Source: Phormidium tenue FACHB-1052 (GTDB lineage: Bacteria > Cyanobacteriota > Cyanobacteriia > Phormidesmidales > Phormidesmidaceae). From it: a stretch of DNA of 64,000 nt. Positions 43,456 to 53,454 of the stretch are shown piece after piece. Each line of letters opens with the position of its first letter. The first letter of the stretch is position 1. Position numbers and translations under genes: made by a program. The stretch covers positions 124,001-188,000 of the forward strand of contig NZ_JACJQN010000002.1 in the NCBI RefSeq assembly GCF_014696675.1, read 5' to 3'. Below the pieces are notes generated by a model. The model made no database searches, was not told the DNA's origin, and saw only the letters and a program-made list of their open reading frames with translations.

Positions 43456-43975
43456 GTCTAAGAGAATTAACGACTAAAGCTCACATTAAAAATACAGGTT
43501 TATATATAAAATGCCGAGATCAAAACCAGGAAATTTACTAAGACTTCATAAGGCCACCCGCTAAAGACAAGGTTAAATTTACTTCAAAAGCGAATTTAGT
43601 GAACACCTTGGAATAACAATTTCTAGGAGAAAAATAAGCTTTAAAGCGGTACCCAATTGAACCAGGATAGCTCAAAAAAGATCTCATTCTTTCGAGGGAT
43701 ACTTTGCTTTTGACAACGTGTATTTTAAGGTCGACTTTTCACACAGACCTCCTTGAATTCAAGTGCCAAGTTAAAATTTATTTTGCTGTGAAGTCATTAT
43801 TGAAAAGAGTAAGCCTTGCATTAACAATGCAATCGCTTGCAGGGAATTTTATCCACGAGATAGACCTACCAAGCTTTTTCTCAAAAGTTTAGTGTTTTTA
43901 GAACGCTCAGATCAGCACTCACTGACCTCTAATAGGAAAACAGGGTTTGCCTATACGTAGTTTGCCCAAAAAAAG
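43456..43975. other. AT-rich gene-free stretch
   Basis: About 0.5 kb upstream of the glycosyltransferase operon and downstream of msrA. Holds no convincing gene (an open frame at 43704-43892 looks fortuitous). It must hold the promoter of the glycosyltransferase pair. Confidence 0.55.
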
Positions 43976-44025
43976 CCCTGATCATGTCAGTATCAGCACG
44001 TTTTCTCGGCCATACATGATCAGGG
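43976..44025 (-). terminator. Probable intrinsic terminator of msrA
   Basis: Perfect 12-bp stem CCCTGATCATGT (43976-43987) / ACATGATCAGGG (44014-44025), 26-nt loop, and on the minus strand a run of seven T (43968-43974). The loop is long, but position and T-run support it. Confidence 0.7.
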
Positions 44026-44056
44026 ATGATTTAAGAAATTAGCGGCTTAGACAGCT

Positions 44057-44722
44057 CTAGTGCTCTACGGCTAAGCCCACTGGGCAAGCTACACTGGTGC
44101 CCCCTAAGCCGCAATAGCCACCTGGGTTTTTAGCCAAATATTGTTGGTGGTAATCCTCAGCGTAGTAATACTCTGGAGCCTCCAAAATCTCCGTAGTAAT
44201 GGGGCCATAGCCAGCCGCATTGAGCGCGACTTGATAGGCTTGCTTGGAGGCTTCTGCTAGCTGACGCTGGGCCTCAGAGTACACGTATATACCTGAGCGG
44301 TACTGGGTACCGACGTCGTTGCCCTGGCGCATACCTTGGGTGGGGTTGTGATTTTCCCAAAATGTCTTGAGAACTTGCTCGTAGCTAACTCTTTTAGGGT
44401 CAAATACGACCTGCACCACTTCGTTGTGGCCAGTCAGCCCAGAGCACACTTCCTGGTAGGTGGGGTTGGGGGTATAGCCAGCGGCATAGCCAACCGAGGT
44501 AGAGTAAACACCCTCTAGCTGCCAAAACTTGCGCTCGGCTCCCCAAAAGCAGCCCATACCAAACAGAGCTAGCTCCATGCCAGGTGGGAAAGGAGGGGCC
44601 ATGCGGTTGCCGTTGACATAGTGCTTTTCAGGCACGGGCATGGTTGTGGCTCGACCCGGCAGGGCCTCGTTAGGAGCGGGCATCTCTGACTTTTTGCCTT
44701 TGCCTAAACCGAAGAAAACCAT
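44057..44722 (-). CDS. msrA: Peptide methionine sulfoxide reductase MsrA
   Basis: 221 residues; the nucleophile Cys is in GMGCFWGAE, and later VGYAAGYT and [10 protein letters not shown] blocks are typical of MsrA. Reduces the S epimer of methionine sulfoxide in proteins, repairing oxidative damage. N-terminal ~45 residues are extra. Monocistronic, followed by a hairpin terminator. Confidence 0.95.
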   Translation of the reverse strand: MVFFGLGKGKKSEMPAPNEALPGRATTMPVPEKHYVNGNRMAPPFPPGMELALFGMGCFWGAERKFWQLEGVYSTSVGYAAGYTPNPTYQEVCSGLTGHNEVVQVVFDPKRVSYEQVLKTFWENHNPTQGMRQGNDVGTQYRSGIYVYSEAQRQLAEASKQAYQVALNAAGYGPITTEILEAPEYYYAEDYHQQYLAKNPGGYCGLGGTSVACPVGLAVEH

Positions 44723-44942
44723 AGGAATGTTTGCAGTTTGTGTAGAAGAACTAACTCAACTATAACGTCAACACCTTGGTATTTCCTGAGAGAGGAAGTG
44801 TCTCCAGCCTTTGAGATCGGAGGGAATGGGCGATCGCAGTCCAACACAAAAATGCCCAAACCTTTGCGGTTCAGGCACTAGTGAATTTTGGAGGTTGATG
44901 AACCGCTAACCCTATCTCTAGCTGCGCCAACTCCTTAAGAGT

Positions 44943-46181
44943 TTAGCGATAGTGGCGATCGAGCCTCAACACCGTTTCTAGCAGCACGTTGGCCCCGTCA
45001 ACACATTCCTCAGGGGTAGTGTACTCTACCTCAGAGTGGCTGAAGCCACCTGCGCTGGGCACAAAGATCATACCCATATCGGTAAAGCGACCCATTTCAA
45101 GGGCATCGTGCCCAGCCCGACTGGGCATCGGCATGTGGCTCAGACCTAAGTTGTTGCTGACCTCAGCAATAACAGATTGGATATGATCGGCTGCCGGACT
45201 GGGGGCCACATTGAGCTGGGGCACGATCTCGATCTGGGCGCCGGTGTTTTGAGCAATCAGCCGCAGTTCTTCTCTCAAATCGTCGATTAGATCGTTAATC
45301 ACGTGCTGGTTGAGGTCGCGCACGTCAACGCTACACTGCACCTGCCCAGGCACGATGTTGTCAGCGTTGGGCCACACTTGCAACGCCCCCACCGTCGCTA
45401 CCTGCTGGGCCGGAGGGCGCTTGCCCAGGCGATTCACCACCAGTACCACCTGAGCTGCTGCCACCAAGGCATCCTGTCGCTGATCCATCGGGGTAGTGCC
45501 AGCGTGGTTGGGCCGCCCGGTAATGTGGATTTGGTAACGCTGCATGCCCACAATGCCCTGCACTACGCCAATTTGTTTTTGAGCCATTTCGAGCACGCCA
45601 CCCTGTTCGACGTGGAGTTCGACAAAGGCGCAGATGTCGTCGCGAGTGCGCTGAGAGAGAGAGAGCTGATCCCAATTGCCCCCGGCTGCGTTGACGCACT
45701 CGTCGATGGGGCGGCCATCTTTGCGGTGGTAGTCAGCAGCATTGAGTGAGGCAGTGCCGGCCATGGCACGGCCCCCAACCATGGTGTCTTCTTCATCAGC
45801 GAACACAATTACCTCAAAGGGGTGGTCGAGGGTAATGTTGTTTTCGTGAAGGGTACGGGCTACTTCAATCCCCGCTAGCACACCCAGGTTGCCGTCAAAC
45901 TTACCGCCACAGGGCACGGTATCGATATGGGAACCGGTGGCGATCGCTGGAGCGTTGGTGCGACCACTGCGGCGACCAATCAGGTTGCCAGCGGTGTCAA
46001 TACAGGTGCTCAAACCCGCTTCTACCATCCATCGTCGCACCAGCTCGCGTCCCTGAAAATCTTCTGAGCTAAAGGCCAATCGGCAAATGCCACCGTTGTT
46101 GAGCTGCCCAATTTGAGCCAGGTCGTCGATGCTTTGATTGAGTCGCTTGCCATTGATGCTAAGGGTCTGTAGACGAGCCAT
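44943..46181 (-). CDS. M20-family amidohydrolase (N-carbamoyl-amino-acid hydrolase / allantoate amidohydrolase type)
   Basis: 412 residues. Zinc-site motifs: GSHIDTVPCGGKFDG, FADEEDTMVGGRAMAG, ELHVEQGGVLE and SRAGHDALEM. These enzymes hydrolyse N-carbamoyl amino acids or ureides to release ammonia and CO2. Which substrate it uses cannot be told. Two TGTATACA boxes lie ~90-110 bp upstream (46270-46291), suggesting specific regulation. Confidence 0.88.
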   Translation of the reverse strand: MARLQTLSINGKRLNQSIDDLAQIGQLNNGGICRLAFSSEDFQGRELVRRWMVEAGLSTCIDTAGNLIGRRSGRTNAPAIATGSHIDTVPCGGKFDGNLGVLAGIEVARTLHENNITLDHPFEVIVFADEEDTMVGGRAMAGTASLNAADYHRKDGRPIDECVNAAGGNWDQLSLSQRTRDDICAFVELHVEQGGVLEMAQKQIGVVQGIVGMQRYQIHITGRPNHAGTTPMDQRQDALVAAAQVVLVVNRLGKRPPAQQVATVGALQVWPNADNIVPGQVQCSVDVRDLNQHVINDLIDDLREELRLIAQNTGAQIEIVPQLNVAPSPAADHIQSVIAEVSNNLGLSHMPMPSRAGHDALEMGRFTDMGMIFVPSAGGFSHSEVEYTTPEECVDGANVLLETVLRLDRHYR

Positions 46182-46269
46182 GGGTATTCAGTTAAGGGCG
46201 AGTTTAATGAAGAGATAAAACGTTTGACTCCACAAAACGTTACAGACCATCACATAACCGTGACGCTTC

Positions 46270-46291
46270 TGTATACAGTCCATTGTATACA
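46270..46291. promoter_or_regulatory. Two TGTATACA palindromes upstream of the M20 hydrolase
   Basis: TGTATACA at 46270-46277 and 46284-46291, 14 bp start to start, inside a 334-bp gene-free region (46182-46515). Looks like a dimeric-repressor (GntR-like) double operator; the regulator is not in view. Confidence 0.5.
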
Positions 46292-46471
46292 AAGACTTTC
46301 GGAGTTCTGTTTAGAGAGAACGTTCTGTGGAATGATGGCCAAAAGGGTTCCATAAAGCCGCAACAGTAACGCTGAGATCAGCTCGGCGACCTGTCATGTC
46401 GGAATGCATGAACTGTCAGACAATCGGATCTTTGAGCTAGGGGCACATCAGCTATTTAAGAACTTGGGTCA

Positions 46472-46509
46472 GCTACCCCTAGCTTGCCCCTAAACAGGCC
46501 AGGGGTAGC
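46472..46509 (-). terminator. Hairpin after pheS
   Basis: Perfect 9-bp stem GCTACCCCT (46472-46480) / AGGGGTAGC (46501-46509) with a 20-nt loop, 6 bp after the pheS stop. No T-run, so it may be a stabiliser or weak terminator. Confidence 0.45.
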
Positions 46510-46515
46510 GGGTAT

Positions 46516-47517
46516 TTAGAACTGCCGTAAAAACCGCAGATCGCTGGTGTAAAGGCGGCGAATGTCGTCGATTTGGTGCTGAACCATAGCTAAACGCTCG
46601 ACCCCTAGCCCTGCCGCGAAGCCGCTATAAATCTCAGGGTCGTAGCCGACGGATTTCAGCACGTTGGGGTCGATCATGCCGCAGCCCAGCACCTCTAGCC
46701 ATTTGCCCTGCCACTCTACATCGACCTCGGCGGAGGGCTCAGTGAACGGGAAGAAACTGGGCCGAAACCGTACGGGAATCTCGCCGTAGAGCGCCTCTAA
46801 AAACACCTTGATTGTGCCTCGCAGGTCAGTGAAGGTAATGTCGGTATCCACCGCGAAGAATTCGATCTGGTGAAACACAGCAGCGTGGGTGGCATCTACC
46901 GTGTCGCGGCGATAGCAGCGGCCAATAGCTACGGCCCGCAGCGGTGGCTCGTTGGCCTGCATGTAGCGGATTTGGGTATTAGAGGTGTGGGTGCGCATCA
47001 GATGGCCGTTGGGCAGGTACAGGGTGTCCTGCATGTCGCGGGCCGGGTGGTCGGGCAGAAAGTTGAGGGCTTCAAAGTTGTAGTAGTCGGTCTCAATTTC
47101 GGGGCCGTCGGCGACGGTGTAGCCCAAACCCACGAAAATATCGACAATGCGATCGATGATGCTGTTAATGGGGTGAATGCGGCCCTGGGGCTGGAAGATG
47201 CCGGGCATGGTGACATCCAGGGTTTCAGTAGCCAGTTGAGCTTTAATGCGAGCGGTCTCCAGGGCACTTTTACCCTGGTCGAGTTGAGTTTGAATGAGTT
47301 CTTTAACTTCGTTGGCCAACGCACCGATGCGGGGACGCTCTTCGGCGGAGAGTTTGCCCATGCCTCCCAAAACCTTAGAGAGCTGGCCTTTTTTGCCCAG
47401 GTAGCCTATGCGCAGCTGCTCTAGTTCGTCTAGGGTGGCGGCGGCGGCGATCGCGCTCCTAGCGGCCTCTTTCATGGCCATCAGGTCGGTTTCGAGCGAG
47501 GTGGGTGCGGCGGTCAT
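46516..47517 (-). CDS. pheS: Phenylalanyl-tRNA synthetase alpha subunit
   Basis: 333 residues from ATG 47517 ([12 protein letters not shown]); a start at 47541 would add 8. N-terminal coiled coil ([20 protein letters not shown]) and class II catalytic core with [24 protein letters not shown], and the C-terminal [14 protein letters not shown] motif 3. Forms the alpha2beta2 enzyme with PheT, not encoded here. Hydrophobic, standard length. Confidence 0.95.
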   Translation of the reverse strand: MTAAPTSLETDLMAMKEAARSAIAAAATLDELEQLRIGYLGKKGQLSKVLGGMGKLSAEERPRIGALANEVKELIQTQLDQGKSALETARIKAQLATETLDVTMPGIFQPQGRIHPINSIIDRIVDIFVGLGYTVADGPEIETDYYNFEALNFLPDHPARDMQDTLYLPNGHLMRTHTSNTQIRYMQANEPPLRAVAIGRCYRRDTVDATHAAVFHQIEFFAVDTDITFTDLRGTIKVFLEALYGEIPVRFRPSFFPFTEPSAEVDVEWQGKWLEVLGCGMIDPNVLKSVGYDPEIYSGFAAGLGVERLAMVQHQIDDIRRLYTSDLRFLRQF

Positions 47518-47635
47518 TCTGGGTGTAGGGTGCAACAACAATATAGGGAGGCTAACCCGGCTAGCTCTGGGCGATACCTTGGCGCTCTAGGCTAGCTTTG
47601 GGCTTTGACTATTTTAGTGTGGCAGGGGAACAGTC

Positions 47636-48472
47636 ATGAATATTCTGATCAGCAACGACGACGGCATTTTTGCCCTGGGCATGCGCACCCTGGCCTCTGC
47701 CCTAGCAGCGGCGGGGCACCGGGTCACGGTGGTGTGCCCCGATCGCGAGCGATCGGCCACGGGTCACGGGCTGACGATGCACAAGCCGATTCGCGCTGAG
47801 ATGATCGAGTCGGTGTTTAAAGATGACATTGAGGCCTGGAGTTGCTCTGGCACCCCCGCCGACTGCGTCAAGCTGGCCCTGGGGGCGCTGATGACAACGC
47901 CTCCAGATGTGGTGGTCTCCGGCATTAACCACGGCGCTAACCTGGGCACCGATGTGGTCTATTCCGGGACGGTGTCGGCGGCGATGGAGGGGGTAATGGA
48001 GGGCATTCCGGCAATCGCTGTCAGTCTGACCAGCTTTACCCAGGGCAGCTTTGCCCCCGCCGCCGACTTTATTTGTAGCCTGCTGGCCGATCGCGATCGC
48101 TTCCCCCTAGCGCGCCCCATGCTGCTCAATGTCAATGTACCGGCGGTAGCGGCAGCCGAGATCAAAGGGGCCAAAATTACCCGCCAGGGCATTCGCCGCT
48201 ATTTCGACCAGTTTGAAAAACGCCTCGACCCTCGGGGCAAAACCTACTACTGGCTGGCGGGAGAAGCCGTCGAAGACATCGAGGATCCTTTGCCTAACCA
48301 AGGCTGGCCGCCTGAGTTGACCCAGGCGATGGCGGCTATCCCGACCGATGTGCAGGCCATTCGCGATCGCTATATTTCGGTTACACCGCTGCAATACAAC
48401 CTGACGGCCATAGGCGATCTGTTAGATTTAGCTCAGGGTCAGCGGCTGCTACTGCCAGAGCGGTTAGAGTAA
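47636..48472 (+). CDS. surE: 5'/3'-nucleotidase SurE
   Basis: 278 residues. Starts [11 protein letters not shown] with the acidic metal-binding DD, then [12 protein letters not shown] and [10 protein letters not shown]. SurE dephosphorylates nucleoside monophosphates and short polyphosphates. Divergent from pheS with 118 bp between. Confidence 0.95.
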   Translation: MNILISNDDGIFALGMRTLASALAAAGHRVTVVCPDRERSATGHGLTMHKPIRAEMIESVFKDDIEAWSCSGTPADCVKLALGALMTTPPDVVVSGINHGANLGTDVVYSGTVSAAMEGVMEGIPAIAVSLTSFTQGSFAPAADFICSLLADRDRFPLARPMLLNVNVPAVAAAEIKGAKITRQGIRRYFDQFEKRLDPRGKTYYWLAGEAVEDIEDPLPNQGWPPELTQAMAAIPTDVQAIRDRYISVTPLQYNLTAIGDLLDLAQGQRLLLPERLE

Positions 48473-48685
48473 AATAGAGTTTACCGTAAATCTCATGGCG
48501 CTTCGGGGCACACTGAGCCCAAAGCATCTAGGAGCACGCTGAGATCTTCTAGGTAGGGGGCGCTCCACCCTGATCATTTTGATTAGAGTTCATTACTATT
48601 GAAGAAATCTCAGGTTGTGCTCTATCCCAAGGCGCATTCGTATTTCTAGCCTGATATTCCATGCTTTCCCATCCCCGAGAGATTC

Positions 48686-49594
48686 ATGGCTGAGCTTACT
48701 GAGCAGTTTTTAGTCCGCTTTTGGGGCGTGCGTGGGAGCATTGCCTGCCCAGGGCCGTCTACGGTGCGCTACGGCGGCAACACCTCCTGTGTCGAGATGT
48801 TGGTCGGGGGGCATCGCCTGATTTTTGACGGGGGGACTGGTTTGCGCGAGCTGGGGCTGTCATTGCTGGCCGAAATGCCCGTCGAGGCCAACATGTTCTT
48901 TACCCACTCCCACTGGGATCATATCCAGGGGTTTCCTTTTTTTGTCCCGGCCTTTGTGCGGGGCAATCGGTTTAATATCTACGGTGCGATCGCCCCTAAC
49001 GGCTCCACCATTGAGCAGCGCCTCAACGACCAGATGCTGCACCCCAACTTTCCGGTGCCGCTCCAGGTCATGGGGGCCGACCTCAAATTCTGCGACATCG
49101 AAGTGGGCGAAACCCTACACATAGGCGACATCAAAATTGAAAACGCCCTGCTCAACCACCCTGGCGAAGCGGTGGGCTATCGGGTCACCTGGCAAAATCA
49201 GGTGGCCGCCTACATTACCGATACCGAACACTACCCCGATCGCCTAGACGACAACGCGGTGTGGCTGGCCCGCGATGCTGATGTCATGATCTACGACGCC
49301 ACCTATACCGACGACGAGTACCACGACCCCAAATCGAGCAAGGTTAGCTGGGGCCACTCCACTTGGCAGGAAGCCGTGAAGGTCGCCAAGGCGGCTGGAG
49401 TCAAGACCTTAGTCATCTTCCACCACGACCCCGCCCACGACGATGACTTTATGGATCAGGTGGCGGTTCAAACTAAGGCAGTATTCCCCAATGCAGTGGT
49501 GGCCAAAGAAGGCATGGTGCTTGATCTGACTGCCGCCCGCACTACTCTGCCGTCGAAAGCTATTGGTACTAAGGCTCTAGGGAATTACTCCTGA
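48686..49594 (+). CDS. MBL-fold metallo-hydrolase
   Basis: 302 residues with the metal-binding THSHWDHIQG motif, FWGVRGSIACPGP at the N-terminus, RYGGNTSC, and YDATYTDDEY and VIFHHDPAH later. Members act on phosphodiester or thioester substrates; the exact one is unknown. Similar proteins are found fused to response regulators in cyanobacteria. RBS GAGAGA upstream of ATG 48686. Confidence 0.85.
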   Translation: MAELTEQFLVRFWGVRGSIACPGPSTVRYGGNTSCVEMLVGGHRLIFDGGTGLRELGLSLLAEMPVEANMFFTHSHWDHIQGFPFFVPAFVRGNRFNIYGAIAPNGSTIEQRLNDQMLHPNFPVPLQVMGADLKFCDIEVGETLHIGDIKIENALLNHPGEAVGYRVTWQNQVAAYITDTEHYPDRLDDNAVWLARDADVMIYDATYTDDEYHDPKSSKVSWGHSTWQEAVKVAKAAGVKTLVIFHHDPAHDDDFMDQVAVQTKAVFPNAVVAKEGMVLDLTAARTTLPSKAIGTKALGNYS

Positions 49595-49683
49595 TCCCTT
49601 GCCCTGATTCACTCCGAACCTGGCACTAGTTCAATTGCTTCTCCGCTAGGTTGAGCCTTACAGACTGTGTAAAAATGTAAAGC

Positions 49684-50721
49684 GTGTGGATTACATCTTC
49701 GCTTACAACAGCTATTACTCCAACGGCGATCGCCTTGGGGAATTTTGATGGCGTCCATCTAGGGCATCAGGCCGTCATTCGCTCGGTAGTGCCCTTAGGA
49801 AATCAGGGTCAAGGCGAGCCGCCTGTCAACTTGCCGCTGCCTGAAGCGTCACTGCGAGGGTTGAGCCATCGCCAGAGAACTCAACTCAGCTTGCCGACCG
49901 CCAACTCTCAGCCAGCGGCGACCCCAATTCCTACCGTGATGACATTTTTCCCGCATCCGCAGGAGTTCTTTGCCAGGAAAGCTCGGTCGCTCCTGACGCC
50001 TTTACCTGAGAAAGCGGCCCAGATCAGCCGCTTGGGCATTGGTCAACTGGTGCTCCTGCCCTTTGACCAAGCCTTGGCCAATCTGTCGCCCGAAGACTTT
50101 GTGGAAACCCTGCTGGTCAAGTATTTGCGGGTACAGCACATCAGCGTGGGCAAAGACTTTTGCTTTGGCAAGCAACGTCAGGGCACCGTAGATGACTTGA
50201 AAGCACTAGCTGCCTGTTATGGAGTTCAGGTGCACATTGCTCCCGTCGTTGATTTAGGTGCCGATCGCATTAGCAGCTCTCGCATTCGCCAGGCCTTGGC
50301 CAACACCGATCTCGATACGGTCAAAGCGCTGCTGGGGCGACCCTACAGCTTGGTTGGTCGGGTGGTTAAAGGGCAGCAATTGGGGCGAACGATTGGATTC
50401 CCCACGGCGAATTTACAATTGCCCACCGAGAAATTTCTGCCTCAGACTGGGGTCTACAGCGTTTGGGTGCATGGGGCAACCCAGACCCCTTATCCCCTCG
50501 TACCGGCGGTGATGAACCTGGGCACCCGCCCCACGGTGAAGGGAGCAGCACTCACCGCTGAAGTCCACCTGCTTAACTGGGAGGGCAATCTCTACGACAA
50601 AACGCTAGAGGTACATCTACATAGTTTTCTACGGCCCGAGCAAAAATTTGGCAGTCTTGACGATCTCAAGACCCAAATTCAACGCGATTGCCAACAGGCG
50701 CTAGGCGAACTGGCGCGATAG
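49684..50721 (+). CDS. ribF: Bifunctional riboflavin kinase / FAD synthetase RibF
   Basis: 345 residues, start GTG 49684. FAD synthetase domain with ALGNFDGVHLGHQAVI and later DRISSSRIRQAL; riboflavin kinase domain with GRVVKGQQLGRTIGFPTANL. Makes FMN and FAD from riboflavin. Between ~35 and ~80 there is a Pro/Gln-rich insertion (GNQGQGEPPVNLPLPE region) before the usual TFFPHPQE block. No FMN riboswitch is evident upstream. Confidence 0.93.
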   Translation: MWITSSLTTAITPTAIALGNFDGVHLGHQAVIRSVVPLGNQGQGEPPVNLPLPEASLRGLSHRQRTQLSLPTANSQPAATPIPTVMTFFPHPQEFFARKARSLLTPLPEKAAQISRLGIGQLVLLPFDQALANLSPEDFVETLLVKYLRVQHISVGKDFCFGKQRQGTVDDLKALAACYGVQVHIAPVVDLGADRISSSRIRQALANTDLDTVKALLGRPYSLVGRVVKGQQLGRTIGFPTANLQLPTEKFLPQTGVYSVWVHGATQTPYPLVPAVMNLGTRPTVKGAALTAEVHLLNWEGNLYDKTLEVHLHSFLRPEQKFGSLDDLKTQIQRDCQQALGELAR

Positions 50722-50851
50722 CCGGTAGGCAGTTGGGGCGCGATCGGGGCATCATAGGCCTAAACACACTTAAGTCACGTCCAGAGGTAACGGTTTTCCT
50801 ACAGGTAAACCGCAGTTGCCAGCCAGACTTGGTATAGCAGGGGTCACCAGC

Positions 50852-51760
50852 ATGCGCGAGCGGATCGAAACGCTAGTTCAGAATTTAGACAAAACCATCG
50901 TCGGCAAATCAGACTCCATTCGGTTGGTGCTAGTAGCGCTGTTTTCAGGCGGGCATGCTCTGCTGGAGGATGTGCCTGGGGTCGGCAAGACTCTGCTGGC
51001 CAAATCTCTGGCCCGTTGTATCGATGGTCGATTTCAGCGCATTCAGTGCACGCCTGACCTTTTGCCCACCGACGTGACCGGCACCAATATCTGGAATCCC
51101 AACAGCGGCGAGTTTCAGTTTATGCCGGGGCCGGTGTTTGCCAACATTCTGCTGGCTGACGAAATCAACCGAGCCACCCCCCGCACCCAGTCGGCACTCC
51201 TAGAGGTGATGGAAGAGCACCAGGTGACTCTAGACGGCCTGTCCCGCCCCGTGCCAGCCCCATTTTTTGTGATTGCAACCCAAAACCCGGTGGAATACCA
51301 GGGCACCTTTCCCCTCCCCGAGGCCCAGATGGATCGCTTTGCGCTCTCCTTTAGCCTCGGCTACCCGACTGAGAGCGAAGAGCTGAGCATGCTCCAGCGT
51401 CTTGGGGGTGGAACCTCTCCCCACGACATTCAGCCCTGTATCACCCTAGATGAGGTCATGGCGCTGCGGGCAGAATGTGCCCGAGTCACGGTAGAAGAGT
51501 CGCTGCAGCGCTATATCCTCGACCTCGTGCGGGCCACCCGCACCAACAGCGACATTACCCTCGGGGTCAGCCCTCGGGGCTCGGTGGCGTTTCACAAAGC
51601 GATTCAGGCTCTGGCCTATCTAGAAGGGCGTAGCTATGCCATCCCTGACGATGCCAAGCAGTTGGCCCCCCACGTGTTGGCCCATCGTCTGATTCCGGCG
51701 GGCCACCATCGGGCGCAGCGGCTAGTGGCTGACCTGCTTGAAACCACGCCAATTCCGTAA
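50852..51760 (+). CDS. MoxR-family AAA+ ATPase
   Basis: 302 residues from ATG 50852 (MRERIETLVQNLD). Walker A DVPGVGKTLLAKSL, Walker B LLADEINRATP, sensor ATQNPVEYQGT. MoxR ATPases act as chaperones inserting cofactors or maturing enzymes, usually with a VWA protein; no VWA partner is adjacent. A frame from 50816 would add 12 residues. Confidence 0.9.
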   Translation: MRERIETLVQNLDKTIVGKSDSIRLVLVALFSGGHALLEDVPGVGKTLLAKSLARCIDGRFQRIQCTPDLLPTDVTGTNIWNPNSGEFQFMPGPVFANILLADEINRATPRTQSALLEVMEEHQVTLDGLSRPVPAPFFVIATQNPVEYQGTFPLPEAQMDRFALSFSLGYPTESEELSMLQRLGGGTSPHDIQPCITLDEVMALRAECARVTVEESLQRYILDLVRATRTNSDITLGVSPRGSVAFHKAIQALAYLEGRSYAIPDDAKQLAPHVLAHRLIPAGHHRAQRLVADLLETTPIP

Positions 51761-51892
51761 AGCCGTGCTCATTGAAGATGCTGTGCCGCTTTTGCGAAAC
51801 CAGGTCAACCAAAATTCCCCTGGAGAGAATGGTAGTTTTTACGGCCAAACAGCCCATAATAAGGGCGGTGAACTGAAGGATCGCAATTTCCT

Positions 51893-52147
51893 ATGCCAAG
51901 AACGCCCAGTGAGTACATCATTCACATGCTGTTGGATGGCGGCCACCACGAAGAGGTACGCTTCTCTTCCATTCAGGATTTCCAAAAGTGGTATAGCGGC
52001 GAATTGATGCCCAAGGCCACCTCCGATGAGTTCATTACCGTGCCCCTGCCTAAGGTCAATCCTGGCGAATATATGGTCATCCGTCCGTCCCGAGTCAGTG
52101 CGATTCGGGTAGAGCCGGTATTTAGCTCTAGCGTTGAGCGGTATTAA
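51893..52147 (+). CDS. Conserved cyanobacterial small protein
   Basis: 84 residues (MPRTPSEYIIHMLLDGGHHE ... RVEPVFSSSVERY). I recall this as a strongly conserved cyanobacterial family of unknown function; that is memory, not checked. It ends in a TAATG overlap with mltA, so both are coupled. Confidence 0.8.
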   Translation: MPRTPSEYIIHMLLDGGHHEEVRFSSIQDFQKWYSGELMPKATSDEFITVPLPKVNPGEYMVIRPSRVSAIRVEPVFSSSVERY

Positions 52148-53388
52148 TGGCTGGTTGGGGTAAGGCAAGCACAAATACTCGGTTGCTCACAGCAGGTGTG
52201 GCGACGGTAGCCTTTCTGATGGTTCAGAGCGGCGGATCGCTCTCGCTGGCGGTTGAGCGGGGCGACGCTCAGGATCTACTCGTTGCCGATCTTTCTGCTG
52301 ATGCCCAGCCCTCAACGGCTCTGCCCCTGAGACCACTGATCGGGGATGGGGAAGATTCTCTCTGGGCTGAACTTGTGCTGCCCGATGACCGTCAAGCGTT
52401 GATCGAGGCGATTAACCATAGCCTGACCTACCTGGCAACGCCCAAGGCGGCAGCCGATTATCAGGCTTATCGGGTGCCGGGCATCACGCGCGATCGCGTG
52501 TGGCAAAGTCTGCAACGGCTGCGGCAGCTAGTCGCCACTAGCCCCAGCAATCAAGCTTTTCAAGCGGGCCTCAGGCAAGAATTTATCCTTTATGAATCGG
52601 TGGGCGCTGATGGCGAGGGCACCGTTGCCTACACGGGCTACTTTGAGCCGCAGTATCGAGCCAGCGCGGTTCCCACTGCCGAGTATCGCTACCCCCTCTA
52701 CCAGCGTCCTCCGACCCTGGATGCTTGGCCTCAACCCCACCCAACCCGTCTAGAGCTGGAGGGCGCAGATGGCTTGGCCGGTGGGCAGGGTGCCCTCGCT
52801 GGTTTAGAACTGGTGTGGTTGGCCAATCGATTAGAGGCGTTTCTAGTACAGGTGCAGGGTTCGGCCAAGCTGCAACTCACCGATGGTCGAGTTATGTCAG
52901 TGGGCTATGCGGGTCGTACTGAATATCCCTACACCAGCATTGGTCGTGCCCTGGTCGAAGACGGCAAAATCGCCCCAGATAGTCTTTCGTTGCCCAATCT
53001 GCTGGCCTACTTTGAAGAGCATCCCGCAGATTTGAATCACTATTTGCCACAAAATGAGCGGTTCATCTTTTTTCGCGAGGGCAGCGATGGGCCACCTTCA
53101 GGCAGCCTGAGTGTGCCGGTGACGGCTGGCTATTCGATCGCTACCGATAAGTTACTGATGCCACCAGGGGCGATCGCGGCCATTCAGCTGGCACTACCCC
53201 AGCAAACGCCCCAGGGCGAATGGACTAGCCAACCCACCACCCGACTGGTACTCGACCAAGATACCGGCGGGGCCATTCAAGGCCCTGGACGGGTCGATTT
53301 GTACGTGGGGTCGGGTAGCCAAGCTGGGGAGCTAGCTGGACGGATCAACACGACAGGGCGCTTATATTACCTGCTGTTACGGCCCTGA
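52147..53388 (+). CDS. mltA: Membrane-bound lytic murein transglycosylase A (MltA)
   Basis: 413 residues with an N-terminal signal/anchor (~12-30), a central MltA domain (YTGYFEPQYRAS, YPLYQRPP) and a 3D domain near the C-terminus (RLVLDQDTGGAIQGPGRVDL). The Asp in DTGG is the known active-site region. Cleaves peptidoglycan glycan strands making 1,6-anhydro ends. Confidence 0.9.
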   Translation: MAGWGKASTNTRLLTAGVATVAFLMVQSGGSLSLAVERGDAQDLLVADLSADAQPSTALPLRPLIGDGEDSLWAELVLPDDRQALIEAINHSLTYLATPKAAADYQAYRVPGITRDRVWQSLQRLRQLVATSPSNQAFQAGLRQEFILYESVGADGEGTVAYTGYFEPQYRASAVPTAEYRYPLYQRPPTLDAWPQPHPTRLELEGADGLAGGQGALAGLELVWLANRLEAFLVQVQGSAKLQLTDGRVMSVGYAGRTEYPYTSIGRALVEDGKIAPDSLSLPNLLAYFEEHPADLNHYLPQNERFIFFREGSDGPPSGSLSVPVTAGYSIATDKLLMPPGAIAAIQLALPQQTPQGEWTSQPTTRLVLDQDTGGAIQGPGRVDLYVGSGSQAGELAGRINTTGRLYYLLLRP

Positions 53389-53454
53389 GAGGTCAGTGCT
53401 ATTTAGCGCTGTTCCCTGAGGTTTGCTGCAATTGGAGTGTTACCCTATAGGCCT

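Noticed and set aside
43704-43892. Small + strand frame of 62 codons
   Set aside because: AT-rich, no ribosome site and no recognisable composition; treated as chance.
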